From Sporosarcina ureae (lineage in GTDB: Bacteria; Bacillota; Bacilli; Bacillales_A; Planococcaceae), in contig NZ_CP015109.1 in assembly GCF_002082015.1 (NCBI RefSeq), positions 1,619,501 to 1,683,500 of the forward strand: a stretch of 64,000 nt of DNA, read 5' to 3'. Below are positions 33,247 to 41,966 of the stretch, one piece after another (position 1 is the first letter of the stretch; each line of letters begins with the position of its first letter). Below the pieces are notes generated by a model. That model saw only the letters and a program-made list of their open reading frames with translations. It had not been told where the DNA came from and ran no database searches. Made by a program: the position numbers and the translations under genes.

Positions 33247-33609
33247 TTATCTAACAGGTATTTCTTGAAAGTCAATGCGAATGAATTTACCTGTTTCAGC
33301 TGAATAGGTGACACTCACAATCACACCGAACTCCCGCCCTTCCTCTTTTAACCAGAGCTGAAACTTCTCCACACTGGTAACTTGCTTTGAGTCGGTTGCG
33401 AGATGCAAATAATCCTTGATATCTGCATGAGGATATTTGAGCATCGTTTGCTTGATAGCGAGTCTTGACCATTTGGCATATGCCGGTACTTCCACTTTAC
33501 TAAATGCAGTAAATGGCGGATCACCAATGCCCGAGCCACTTGTCAATAAAACGCCAAGTGCCAAACTTATTTTCGCAAAGATGGCGCACACCTCCTTCAA
33601 GAATAGCAT
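33247..33609 (-). CDS. Exported DUF3889 family protein
   Basis: The small protein has a hydrophobic export segment (IFAKISLALGVLLTSGSG) and the DUF3889 core: YAKWSRLAIKQTMLKYPHAD, DYLHL, KFQLWLKEEGREFGV and IRIDFQEIPV, as in YqzG/YhdC-like proteins. The function is unknown. The start is ambiguous. ATG 33609 is given, but it has no ribosome binding site, whereas a perfect AAGGAGG (33597-33591) is followed after 8 bases by an in-frame ATC at 33582, suggesting initiation at a rare ATC codon and a 111-residue product. Confidence 0.75.
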   Translation of the reverse strand: MLFLKEVCAIFAKISLALGVLLTSGSGIGDPPFTAFSKVEVPAYAKWSRLAIKQTMLKYPHADIKDYLHLATDSKQVTSVEKFQLWLKEEGREFGVIVSVTYSAETGKFIRIDFQEIPVR

Positions 33610-33674
33610 GCGCTGTTTATAGTCAATCAATTCTAAAAATAAATATCACAAAAGTTATCTGATGTTTTTCTTGT

Positions 33675-34370
33675 TTAGGTTGTCATCGTCTGCTCTTCCT
33701 GCACACCAGGCCACATTTGTTTTGTATACGCCATATCCCAGAACATATACTCGTAACGAGTCGTATTAAGGAAAATTTCCTCTAATCTAAGTAATTCTGA
33801 TTCAGGTTTTCCTTCTGCAGTTTCATCCATTAATTCTAAGCACCAAGTAGCCAACTCTCCGAAATCTTCTGATGAGTACATGCGAACCCAGTCACCATAC
33901 AAAGGATGATTCAACGCTCCCGGCAACTCAGCCAGCTCTTTGCCGATCTCCCAATAGCTCCACGCACACGGCAATAATGCAGCGACAACTTCCGCTAACG
34001 AACCGTTTTGACTGACATGCAGCATATAGTGCGTATATGCCAGGACAATTGGAGACGGCTTTGCATTCTCAAGTTCTTCTTCTGTAATGCCAAAACGAGC
34101 TGCGTATTTACGATGAAGCTCCATTTCTGTGTTTAATGTACCGTTAAGCAACGCAGCGAATTTCCCCATCATCTCGACGTCGGTCGCTTTCATCGTGCCT
34201 ACAGCAAACACTTTCGCATAGTCAATTAAATACAAATAGTCTTGCACCATATAAAAACGAAACTTCTCTTGATCTAGCGCGCCACTGCCAATCTCCTGAA
34301 CAAATGGGTGGCTATGATTCTGTCTCCAAATCGGTAATGTCTTCTCTAACAAACGCTCAGTGAACTTCAT
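33675..34370 (-). CDS. tenA: Thiaminase II / aminopyrimidine aminohydrolase TenA
   Basis: The 231-residue all-helical TenA protein contains FRFYMVQDYLYLIDYAKVFA near the N-terminus, a cysteine-containing LPCAWSYWEIG segment (nucleophile of the family) and YEYMFWDMAYTKQMWPG at the C-terminus. It salvages degraded thiamine by hydrolysing aminopyrimidine to HMP. ATG 34370 follows GGGAGAG. A TPP riboswitch and a terminator precede it, giving direct thiamine control. No other thi genes follow. Confidence 0.94.
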   Translation of the reverse strand: MKFTERLLEKTLPIWRQNHSHPFVQEIGSGALDQEKFRFYMVQDYLYLIDYAKVFAVGTMKATDVEMMGKFAALLNGTLNTEMELHRKYAARFGITEEELENAKPSPIVLAYTHYMLHVSQNGSLAEVVAALLPCAWSYWEIGKELAELPGALNHPLYGDWVRMYSSEDFGELATWCLELMDETAEGKPESELLRLEEIFLNTTRYEYMFWDMAYTKQMWPGVQEEQTMTT

Positions 34371-34397
34371 GTATACTCTCCCCTTTTTCGTAGTAAA

Positions 34398-34426
34398 TGA
34401 AAAAACCACTTCTTGACCAGAAGTGG
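34398..34426 (-). terminator. Riboswitch-controlled terminator upstream of tenA
   Basis: CCACTTCT (34406-34413) pairs with AGAAGTGG (34419-34426) and is followed on the minus strand by six T residues, between the TPP aptamer and the tenA start. The GGAAGTGG at the 3' end of the aptamer can compete for the same strand, consistent with an antiterminator/terminator switch. Confidence 0.8.
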
Positions 34427-34470
34427 CGGAGAGACATCACAGAGCACGAAAATAGGCTACGTAACATCAG

Positions 34471-34561
34471 CACCACTTCCTTACGCCGGTATGAACCGGA
34501 TCAAGTTAAAGGGTTAAAGCAAAATGCTTCTCTCAGCTCCGTAGAGCACCCCTAGCGGTAA
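34471..34561 (-). promoter_or_regulatory. TPP riboswitch (THI element)
   Basis: The minus strand carries the THI-box order: TAGGGGTGC, then CTGAGAGAAG, CCCTTTAACTTGATCCGG, TTCATACCGGCGTAAGGAAG. It is upstream of tenA. TPP binding should favour the terminator at 34398-34426. Confidence 0.93.
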
Positions 34562-34657
34562 CGACTATTTCATTTGTATATCCATTGTAGACATATCTTG
34601 TCAGAGGAGTCAAACAAATTGAGATTATTTTGACAAGAGACACGAAGTATTCATTTA

Positions 34658-35095
34658 TTATTCTAGATGATCTTTTAGCTTTTTCTGAACATCTTCTTCT
34701 ATCTTTTTCACGCGTTCTTCTTTTAGCTTACGTCTTGGTTTAGGATGAAACCATTCAATTTCACCATTAATAAAAGTTCCTTTAAACTCTTCACCCTGAA
34801 TCTTCAATTTAAATATCTGAAGTGGTCGGGCTTGATTGCTGCTAATCGAACGTTCGATTTCAATATTATCCGCTTCATTCCGAATCCCTTGCTCAGATAA
34901 CAACTCCAACACTTTATCCTCTATGGCAATTATTTCTTCTTCACCGACATCTTGCTTGGGATGTGGATGGAGCCAATGAATTTCACCATCGTGATAGTCA
35001 CCCTTATACTTACGACCTTCCAAGATGAGCTTAAACTGAATTCGCTCGTAATGCCTGTCTTCAAAAACCTTTTCCGCTTCAAAGTCGTCTACCAC
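34658..35095 (-). CDS. Internally duplicated small protein of unknown function
   Basis: The 145-residue protein consists of two related units. Unit 1 (about 16-66) has FKLILEGRKYKGDYHDGEIH, then WLHPHPKQDVGEEEI and a helix EDKVLELL. Unit 2 (about 92-142) has FKLKIQGEEFKGTFINGEIE, then WFHPKPRRKLKEERV and a helix EEDVQKKL. Each looks like a three-strand sheet with a W-(L/F)-H-P-x-P turn and a C-terminal helix. No signal peptide. GTG 35095 is chosen because GGAGG lies 8 bases upstream; the TTG at 35122 precedes that site. The function is unknown. Confidence 0.75.
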   Translation of the reverse strand: MVDDFEAEKVFEDRHYERIQFKLILEGRKYKGDYHDGEIHWLHPHPKQDVGEEEIIAIEDKVLELLSEQGIRNEADNIEIERSISSNQARPLQIFKLKIQGEEFKGTFINGEIEWFHPKPRRKLKEERVKKIEEDVQKKLKDHLE

Positions 35096-35122
35096 AGGAA
35101 CCACCTCCAAAAATAGTATCAA

Positions 35123-35679
35123 GTCTTTTATCTACAGAATAGCTCATCTTACTTCATCCACTACTACTAATTCAAGTGATCTAGCCCGAACTTTTATTTC
35201 CCAGTCGTTCAAATTCATTTATAAATTCCTCTTCAAAAAAGTTAATTTAAATACATCTCAGCAATAGGTTGTTGTCAGACCAATCATAGTGCCAAGACAC
35301 TTGAAATAAAACCAAAATCAAGTGAAAAATTGATGATCACGGTCAGCCTAATAGCCGTTCGATCTATGATCACTTTGCTCATTATTAGCCTGCATAACAA
35401 ATTCCCACTGGTGTAACGACCTTATTACAGCTATTACTACTATACACAGTTGAGCTTATACACTCAAAACACTAATAATTCTACTTGGATTGATATCAGG
35501 GTACAGCTTATGAAATGTCTTCACTCTCATGTTTAATGATACCCTGATTTCTGTTTTTCAATCATTTGAAATGGCACGCTAACTATTTTGTTGTACTGGT
35601 ACCTAAGTGGTTCGAAGACATTCCAATGCGCGAACTAGAAGTCATATAGTTATTTGTGTAAAAGTAGTCTGTTTTACGA
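35123..35679. other. Gene-poor 560-base stretch between urease operon end and the duplicated protein
   Basis: No intact gene is visible. A 9-bp inverted repeat, ATCAGGGTA (35495-35503) and TACCCTGAT (35540-35548), could form a long hairpin. A short plus-strand frame ending near 35650 reads LKWHANYFVVLVPKWFEDIP, protein-like, but there is no start or ribosome binding site. Confidence 0.4.
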
Positions 35680-35710
35680 AAAAACCCAACAACTCTTCAG
35701 AATTGTCGGG
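35680..35710 (-). terminator. Terminator of the urease operon
   Basis: CCCAACAA (35685-35692) pairs with TTGTCGGG (35703-35710), including one G-T pair, and the stem is followed on the minus strand by a T run. Confidence 0.8.
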
Positions 35711-35716
35711 CCGTTT

Positions 35717-36541
35717 TTAGTACTTTCTTAAAAAACTTGGTTTCGTTTGATACCATTCGTCGCTAATCAAATGGTGACAGACTGAAATAATCCGCTCTAT
35801 GACTTGCGTCTGGTTTGCTAATATACGGATGGTGAAGCCCGGAACAGCAAGCTTAGATAATCCAAATGTAAATTCTCCAGCTTCTTGTTGAATCGTCTCA
35901 TATAGCCGATCCAATAAAGCATCACTTGTTTTTTCTCCAACGACAATGAACGAACCTAAATGTGTGTACCCTTCCATAAAGCCTAACCCATTCATATGCT
36001 GAGATGCTGGATGAAGTTTAATATGGTCAAAGGCAACTAGTTGTTGTTCCATATAAATCTCCGTTTTCAAACGAAGCATATCGTAGCTGAATTTTTCTCC
36101 TTCCGGCGACCAGCCAGGAGTTAAAATATCGGAATATAACAATGTTGCGCCCTTTTCCATATATATACTATTCTTCTGATAACTACTAGCATCTTTGTAT
36201 GCAATAATTGCATCTGGTAAGTACTCTAGATAACTGTCTTTCTTCATATGAAAGATTGCCTCTTGGTACACTTGCTTGGTGGGCGTTTTGTATACTTTTG
36301 TCGCCGATTGAGTTGTCAATGTCAGCTTCGCTTGTTCACCAAGCGTAACTTTCATTTGATACCGATCCCCATCTAAATAGCCACCGCCAGGATTCAATAA
36401 ATAATAGCATGGATAATTATTATTATTGAAATAGACAGGGCGCATCACTTTAAACGCACCCTGAAAGTAGACACTTTTTGCCACGGAGCGCCCTAGGCGA
36501 TTTTCCATGACAAGGTCAAGAACGCCTGTCCATTCAGACAT
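35717..36541 (-). CDS. ureD: Urease accessory protein UreD
   Basis: The 274-residue protein has family landmarks [34 protein letters not shown] and [16 protein letters not shown]. UreD (UreH in some species) binds apourease and recruits UreF-UreG for nickel insertion. Last gene of ureABCEFGD; its start overlaps ureG by 8 bases. Confidence 0.94.
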   Translation of the reverse strand: MSEWTGVLDLVMENRLGRSVAKSVYFQGAFKVMRPVYFNNNNYPCYYLLNPGGGYLDGDRYQMKVTLGEQAKLTLTTQSATKVYKTPTKQVYQEAIFHMKKDSYLEYLPDAIIAYKDASSYQKNSIYMEKGATLLYSDILTPGWSPEGEKFSYDMLRLKTEIYMEQQLVAFDHIKLHPASQHMNGLGFMEGYTHLGSFIVVGEKTSDALLDRLYETIQQEAGEFTFGLSKLAVPGFTIRILANQTQVIERIISVCHHLISDEWYQTKPSFLRKY

Positions 36542-37154
36542 CTTGTCCTAGTCCTTTCAACAAAGCATGCTTCCTGACCCACTCTACCACTTCATCTAAT
36601 CCTTGATCATCTTTTAAATTAGTGAAAAAGAAAGGTTTATTTCCTCGGAATACTTTTGTATCAGACTCCATGACTTCAAGACTTGCTCCGACATATGGCG
36701 CTAAATCAGTTTTATTTATAATAAACAAATCTGATTTAATCATTCCTTGTCCGCCCTTACGCGGGATTTTCTCACCCTGGGCTACGTCAATTATATAAAT
36801 GGAAAAGTCTACGAGTTCCGGACTGAATGTAGCCGCTAGATTATCACCGCCACTCTCTACGAAAATCAGCTCGACGTCTGAGTGTTTTTCCTCCAATTCA
36901 TTAATCGCTGCAAAGTTCATTGATGCATCTTCACGAATTGCCGTATGTGGACAGCCTCCTGTTTCCACTCCAACAATGCGGTCTTCTGGAAGTATACCGT
37001 TTGCGACTAAAAACTTGGCATCTTCTTTCGTATATATATCATTAGTAATGACTGCCATACTTACTTCACCGTCTAAAGCGCGTGTAATCTTTTCGACCAG
37101 CATGGTTTTTCCTGCGCCCACTGGTCCGCCGACACCTATTTTAATTGCTCCCAT
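36534..37154 (-). CDS. ureG: Urease accessory GTPase UreG
   Basis: The 206-residue SIMIBI GTPase has P-loop [11 protein letters not shown] near residue 6-16, a CPH metal motif in [15 protein letters not shown], and a guanine-specificity NKTD in [10 protein letters not shown]. It delivers nickel to the active site in a GTP-dependent step. ATG 37154 fits the family N-terminus ([10 protein letters not shown]) and follows AAGGATGTG; a longer reading from 37268 runs into ureF. Confidence 0.95.
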   Translation of the reverse strand: MGAIKIGVGGPVGAGKTMLVEKITRALDGEVSMAVITNDIYTKEDAKFLVANGILPEDRIVGVETGGCPHTAIREDASMNFAAINELEEKHSDVELIFVESGGDNLAATFSPELVDFSIYIIDVAQGEKIPRKGGQGMIKSDLFIINKTDLAPYVGASLEVMESDTKVFRGNKPFFFTNLKDDQGLDEVVEWVRKHALLKGLGQDV

Positions 37155-37191
37155 TCTAAGCACATCCTTATTGTCAATTTCATTATGTTTA

Positions 37192-37878
37192 TTATGAACT
37201 AAAAATACGTATCCCAACACGTTCGTGTTGCATCTGTGAAAGTTCGAGTCCTGGCGATACGACACCAAACTCTTCTTGATCTAACTCCATAATTTTTTCT
37301 GTTGTTTGCTGAAGTTGTTGTTGAAACGTGTAAATAATCTTCTGCCCTGCAGTTTGTCCAAGGGGGATGGCCCGTACGGCATTTTGCACAAGACTAACGA
37401 CCGTCGAATATAAATAATATAAAATCGTCGTATTCTTTTCTACTTGAAGGTGATGTCCGATCATTGTAAAAACAATAGCCGGATGGCCGAAAGCTTGTTT
37501 GTCATGAATTTTCTGCGCGTAGATAGATAACACCGGTATTTTGTAAATAGATTCAGCAATATCTAACATCCTGTCACCCATACGCTGTGTCCCATCACGT
37601 GATTCGCGAGCAAGATTCTGCACAGTCAATATGCGATCCAATTCCCAAATCCTATCAAGATCATCCGTATCAAGTGCTTCATAAACAAGTCTTACAGCCA
37701 AACCATCTGCATACGCAAGCTGTTCATGCACATAGACATTCAACCAATCAGAAAACGTATTGGCATCGGTAACCTTGTCGTTTTGAATATATGTTTCCAG
37801 TCCAAATGATTGGCTAAAAGAGCCAATAGGAAAACTGGAATCGCATAGCTGTAACAAAGACAGTGCGTTATTAGTCAT
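37192..37878 (-). CDS. ureF: Urease accessory protein UreF
   Basis: The 228-residue all-helical protein begins [20 protein letters not shown], with the [17 protein letters not shown] signature typical of UreF. It bridges UreD and UreG in the activation complex. ATG 37878 overlaps the ureE stop by 8 bases, indicating coupling. Confidence 0.94.
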   Translation of the reverse strand: MTNNALSLLQLCDSSFPIGSFSQSFGLETYIQNDKVTDANTFSDWLNVYVHEQLAYADGLAVRLVYEALDTDDLDRIWELDRILTVQNLARESRDGTQRMGDRMLDIAESIYKIPVLSIYAQKIHDKQAFGHPAIVFTMIGHHLQVEKNTTILYYLYSTVVSLVQNAVRAIPLGQTAGQKIIYTFQQQLQQTTEKIMELDQEEFGVVSPGLELSQMQHERVGIRIFSS

Positions 37879-38326
37879 GGCTATGCCCGATATGACGGAA
37901 AGCCTTTGCAACTTTCCGTTCTTCTCGCTTGAATGGAATACCCATTTCTTGTAGCAAGTCCTCGACTAAATAATCATACTGAACAAGCATATCCTGATCC
38001 TCAAACTGCGCAGGTAAATGACGATTTCCAAGCTGATGAGCAATCGTTCCCATTTCAAGCATCGTGCGTGGGCTAATAATAATTAAATCATCAGAAAGTA
38101 CATCAATCAAAATAATATTTTTATCATCCATAAAAAGAACGTCTCCCGCTTCCAAATCACGCGGTTTTTTTAATCGAATTCCAATTTCACGCCCGTGATC
38201 GGTTTCCACACGTTGAATTCTCTTCATTAAATGCGCGCTTTCTAAGTACACTTTCTCTTTATGAAGGCTTTCCAACTTACTTGGATCTAAATCCCTAACG
38301 TTCATTAAGACTTCTTCTACAATCAT
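37871..38326 (-). CDS. ureE: Urease nickel metallochaperone UreE
   Basis: The 151-residue protein has [20 protein letters not shown] in the peptide-binding domain and [12 protein letters not shown] with the metal-binding histidine in the C-terminal domain. It ends FRHIGHSHD, a short His tail. It stores nickel and passes it to UreG. The sequence resembles staphylococcal UreE more than the S. pasteurii protein as I recall them. ATG 38326 follows GAGGTGAAGAAA. Confidence 0.93.
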   Translation of the reverse strand: MIVEEVLMNVRDLDPSKLESLHKEKVYLESAHLMKRIQRVETDHGREIGIRLKKPRDLEAGDVLFMDDKNIILIDVLSDDLIIISPRTMLEMGTIAHQLGNRHLPAQFEDQDMLVQYDYLVEDLLQEMGIPFKREERKVAKAFRHIGHSHD

Positions 38327-38336
38327 TTTCTTCACC

Positions 38337-40055
38337 TCAGAATAAGAAATAGCGTTGACCCATTGGTACTACGTCAATCGGATCGCATGTGATAAGTTTC
38401 CCATCGATTTTCACTTCATACGTTTGTGGATCTACATCAATATCTGGTGTAGCTGTATTTAATTTCATATCTTTTTTCGTAAGACTGCGTATATTGCGAA
38501 CAGGCAGTACCACTTTTTCAAGTCCAAGCTTCTCTTTTATCCCTTGATCATATGCAATTTGGGAAACAAATGTAATAGAACTTTGCGACAATGCCTTACC
38601 GAGTGTTGCATACATCGGACGATAAATCATGGGTTGTGGCGTCGGGATCGTCGCATTGGCATCTCCCATTAAGCTAAAGACTGCCATTCCACTTTTCAAT
38701 ATCATTTCCGGTTTAACGCCAAAGAATTTTGGATCCCATAGGACAAGGTCGGCCATCTTCCCGACTTCAATTGAGCCAATATAATCGGATACACCGTGAG
38801 CAATCGCAGGGTTAATCGTATATTTAGCGACGTAGCGCTTTACTCGATTATTATCGGAATGCTCATGATCGCCTTCCATAACTCCAAGCTGTTTTTTCAT
38901 TTTGTGAGCTACTTGCCATGTGCGAAGTGCAACTTCTCCGATACGGCCCATCGCCTGAGAATCGGAGCTTGTCATACTAAAGACACCTAGGTCTTGTAAA
39001 ATATCTTCCGCTGCAATCGTTTCATTGCGAATACGTGAATCTGCAAATGCGATATCTTCTGGCACGGAAGGATTTAAGTTATGCGCTACCATCACCATAT
39101 CCAAATGCTCATCAATTGTATTAATTGTATACGGCAATGTCGGATTGGTAGAAGCCGGCAACACGTTCATCATGCCTGCAGATTTAATCAAATCCGGAGC
39201 ATGTCCGCCTCCTGCACCCTCTGTATGGTACATATGGATACCGCGACCATCAATGGCTTTGATCGTATCTTCAAAAAATCCGGATTCGTTTAATGTATCC
39301 GCGTGAAGTGCGACTTGCACGTCATATTCATCAGCAATGCGTAATGCATGATCGAGAACAGACGGTGTCGCGCCCCAATCTTCATGAACTTTCAAACCAA
39401 TCGCACCGGCAATTATTTGTTCAGCTAATGGGCCTCCTGCTGCTGCATGCCCTTTCCCTGTTAAACCGATATTGATCGGTTGTCCATCCAAAGCCTTCAG
39501 CATGGAATGAAGATGCCAAGCACCCGGTGTGGCAGTCGTAGCTCTAGAACCATCTCCTGGTCCAGCTCCACCACCGATTAGTGTTGTCGTTCCCGAAGTA
39601 AGCGCGACATCTACTTGTGCCGGATTAATAAAGTGCACGTGCGTATCAATTGCACCGGCAGTAATGATTTTACCTTCACCCGAAATAACTTCAGTGGACG
39701 TTCCAATAATAATATCCACTTTGTCTTGCACAAGGGGATTCCCAGCTTTGCCTATACCCGAAATTTTACCGTCTCGAATGGCAAGATCTGCTTTATATAT
39801 ACCTGTGTAGTCAAGTACAACGACATTTGTTATGACTGTATCAGGTACGCGTTCATCCTCTTCGCGCGTAATGTACGGATGCTGTCCCATTCCATCACGA
39901 ATGACTTTCCCGCCACCGAACACAACTTCTTCTCCATATTTCGTGTAGTCTTTTTCGATTTGGATAAATAAATCTGTATCTGCTAGTCGGACAGAGTCTC
40001 CGGTTGTCGGTCCGTACATTTGAGCATATTGCTCTCTATCCATTTTAAAACTCAT
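38337..40055 (-). CDS. ureC: Urease alpha subunit UreC (flap Cys replaced by Ala)
   Basis: The 572-residue catalytic subunit retains all nickel-site residues: THVHFINP (two His), Lys222 in GLKVHEDWG (carbamylated lysine), [21 protein letters not shown] and [11 protein letters not shown] (Asp). The mobile flap, normally MVCHHL, reads MVAHNL (Ala324, His325, Asn326): the conserved cysteine and the second histidine are replaced while the catalytic His is kept. The enzyme hydrolyses urea to ammonia and carbamate. It overlaps ureB by 4 bases. Confidence 0.97.
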   Translation of the reverse strand: MSFKMDREQYAQMYGPTTGDSVRLADTDLFIQIEKDYTKYGEEVVFGGGKVIRDGMGQHPYITREEDERVPDTVITNVVVLDYTGIYKADLAIRDGKISGIGKAGNPLVQDKVDIIIGTSTEVISGEGKIITAGAIDTHVHFINPAQVDVALTSGTTTLIGGGAGPGDGSRATTATPGAWHLHSMLKALDGQPINIGLTGKGHAAAGGPLAEQIIAGAIGLKVHEDWGATPSVLDHALRIADEYDVQVALHADTLNESGFFEDTIKAIDGRGIHMYHTEGAGGGHAPDLIKSAGMMNVLPASTNPTLPYTINTIDEHLDMVMVAHNLNPSVPEDIAFADSRIRNETIAAEDILQDLGVFSMTSSDSQAMGRIGEVALRTWQVAHKMKKQLGVMEGDHEHSDNNRVKRYVAKYTINPAIAHGVSDYIGSIEVGKMADLVLWDPKFFGVKPEMILKSGMAVFSLMGDANATIPTPQPMIYRPMYATLGKALSQSSITFVSQIAYDQGIKEKLGLEKVVLPVRNIRSLTKKDMKLNTATPDIDVDPQTYEVKIDGKLITCDPIDVVPMGQRYFLF

Positions 40056-40375
40056 TTTGTATTCCCGCCTTCCAATGCTCCGTCTACTTTATTGTGAAAT
40101 CCGTACACTTCTCTTTCTCCAGCATAGTCAATTAGCTGTACTTCTTTTTCATCGCCCGGCTCAAAACGAACAGCAGCGCCCGCAGGAATATTGAGACGTT
40201 TACCATATGTCACTTCTCGATCAAACTTTAATGCATTATTCACTTCATAAAAATGGTAATGAGAACCGATTTGGATGGGTCTGTCGCCATGATTAATAAC
40301 TTGTACATGTATACTCTCTGCACCTTCATTACAAATGATTGGTTCATTTTTTAAAATATATTCGCCTGGTATCAT
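40052..40375 (-). CDS. ureB: Urease beta subunit UreB
   Basis: The 107-residue protein begins [18 protein letters not shown] and contains [20 protein letters not shown] and [17 protein letters not shown], the family landmarks. Structural subunit of the (alpha-beta-gamma)3 urease. Its stop overlaps the ureC start. Confidence 0.96.
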   Translation of the reverse strand: MIPGEYILKNEPIICNEGAESIHVQVINHGDRPIQIGSHYHFYEVNNALKFDREVTYGKRLNIPAGAAVRFEPGDEKEVQLIDYAGEREVYGFHNKVDGALEGGNTK

Positions 40376-40405
40376 CGTTACGTCCCCTTTCTATTTCATA
40401 AACAT

Positions 40406-40708
40406 TTATCTTATCGGGTTATGCACTGTAACTAATTTCGTCCCATCCGGGAACGTTGCTTCTACTTGAATATCATCAATCATTTCTGGAATTCCATCCA
40501 TTACATCTTCACGGGATAAAATCGTCGCGCCGTAAGCCATAAGTTCCGCAACTGTTTTACCGTCTCTTGCACCTTCTATCACCTCATATGTAATAAGAGC
40601 GATTGCTTCTGGGTGGTTCAGCTTAAGTCCTCGCTCCCTACGTCTTCTGGCAAGGTCTGCAGCAACGACGATCATTAATTTATCAATTTCACGCGGTAGT
40701 AAGCGCAT
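40406..40708 (-). CDS. ureA: Urease gamma subunit UreA
   Basis: The 100-residue protein contains [20 protein letters not shown] and [13 protein letters not shown], typical of UreA. First gene of the operon; ATG 40708 follows AGGAGGTTGAACC. No adjacent nickel or urea transporter gene is present. Confidence 0.96.
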   Translation of the reverse strand: MRLLPREIDKLMIVVAADLARRRRERGLKLNHPEAIALITYEVIEGARDGKTVAELMAYGATILSREDVMDGIPEMIDDIQVEATFPDGTKLVTVHNPIR

Positions 40709-41966
40709 GGTTCAACCTCCTAAAATAAAATAATATATTGCAGTACTGCTCTTTACTCCAATTGAATCCTATATAATTCACTTAACCTTCTTTCAAGCGT
40801 GAAAATTCCGATCACATGACGATTCCTTCTATACTCTACATTTTCCCATCACATACTACATATGAACTAATTCATGTGCATATAATAAATACAACTTCTC
40901 GCAGTTTACCCTAATGCAAGTTAGCATAAACGTTGCCTTGTTTAACTTTTCGCTGCAAAAAGCTAGCGATTGCCGTAGAGATCATTTGTTCTATCAAATA
41001 TAGGTTCGAATTGTACGACAAAGTAATCAGATGTTTTATTTAATGGTCTATTCGCAGTTGGTTTGTTAATGACTCATGCCGTCAGGGGGTGATCGGTGAG
41101 CTTTTACATACTTCAAACAACTGGAAAGGAAGGATAGTCTACTTTCTTTACCACAAAGTTAAGGAAAGTAGTTTGGAGTTTCTGCTACTAATTTATTGTA
41201 CAGTTTCTTGGGGAAGATTCAAGTGTTCCCGCTTATGGAAAGGCTGGTATGAAACAATACTTATCTCCAACCGTGATGCTACTATTTCCGTACGAAAAAA
41301 TAGGCTGTAAGATTTTTACCAATACCTGATTTCAATACAAATTCAGTGTTATCTTACATCAGCCTGACTGCTCGCTCAGGTGGTGTAGTAAACCCACTGT
41401 ACGGACGGTTTTTTCGGTAACAGCGGTTCATAGGCTCCATTATTTGCTGCTCCCTATTTGTTTATCCGAAGATCCTATCTTCTGTTTTTGTCTGCTTGAC
41501 CAAAGGCGGATAGGAATGCCATTTACCCTGAATTCTTCTATCCACACTTCCTCCTACGTTCTGTAACAGCTTTTTTCTGTTTCAGTACATATAAGTAAGT
41601 TCGTATATAGGCAACTTATAGTTGGTTGGGATCCCTGACTGACTACCGATATTTTGTGTAACATTTATTAATAAAACGTAATCTTTTAACAATCATACTT
41701 GTTGATCTTGCAGATGCCTTTTAACAACGCGAATTCCCCGCTTCCGTTCTGGCCAATCATGACAGACAGCGTCTGCGACCAGAAAAGAGCGGGGGAAAAT
41801 GTACAGCAAGAGTTTAAAGCATTTTTAATGCTTGTTGGTTTTTCTTTCCACTACTATATTAAATTTCTTGCCTATGGTCATTCCTATCATTCACCGTCTC
41901 CTAAGTAAAAATGAGATTCTTCATCCCGAGTCTCAAGCCGATACCTAAAAAATACCGTATGACTGT
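40709..41966. other. 1.26-kb gene-poor region between urease and cobalamin operons
   Basis: No convincing intact gene is present. It must contain the urease promoter (near 40.75-41.0 kb) and the cobalamin operon end. A plus-strand frame at 41089-41310 has no family features. On the minus strand a GGAGGAAGTG followed by WIEEFRVNGIPIRLWSSRQK (about 41450-41560) and an ABC-ATPase-like fragment (41686-41829) suggest decayed genes. Confidence 0.5.
41686..41829 (-). pseudogene. Possible remnant of an ABC transporter ATPase (Walker A-like)
   Basis: The minus strand reads TLSVMIGQNGSGEFALLKGI then CKINKYDC and a stop. It resembles the strand-loop-helix around Walker A of ABC ATPases (GQNGSGKSxLLKGI), with the essential Lys-Ser replaced by Glu-Phe. 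No other ABC motif is found around it. Only a short fragment, so the identification is tentative. Confidence 0.3.

Noticed and set aside
41089..41310. 73-codon plus-strand frame in the gap before cbiX
   Set aside because: No family features, cysteine/tryptophan-rich random composition, and it overlaps an imperfect inverted repeat; a GGGGG stretch before it is not enough.
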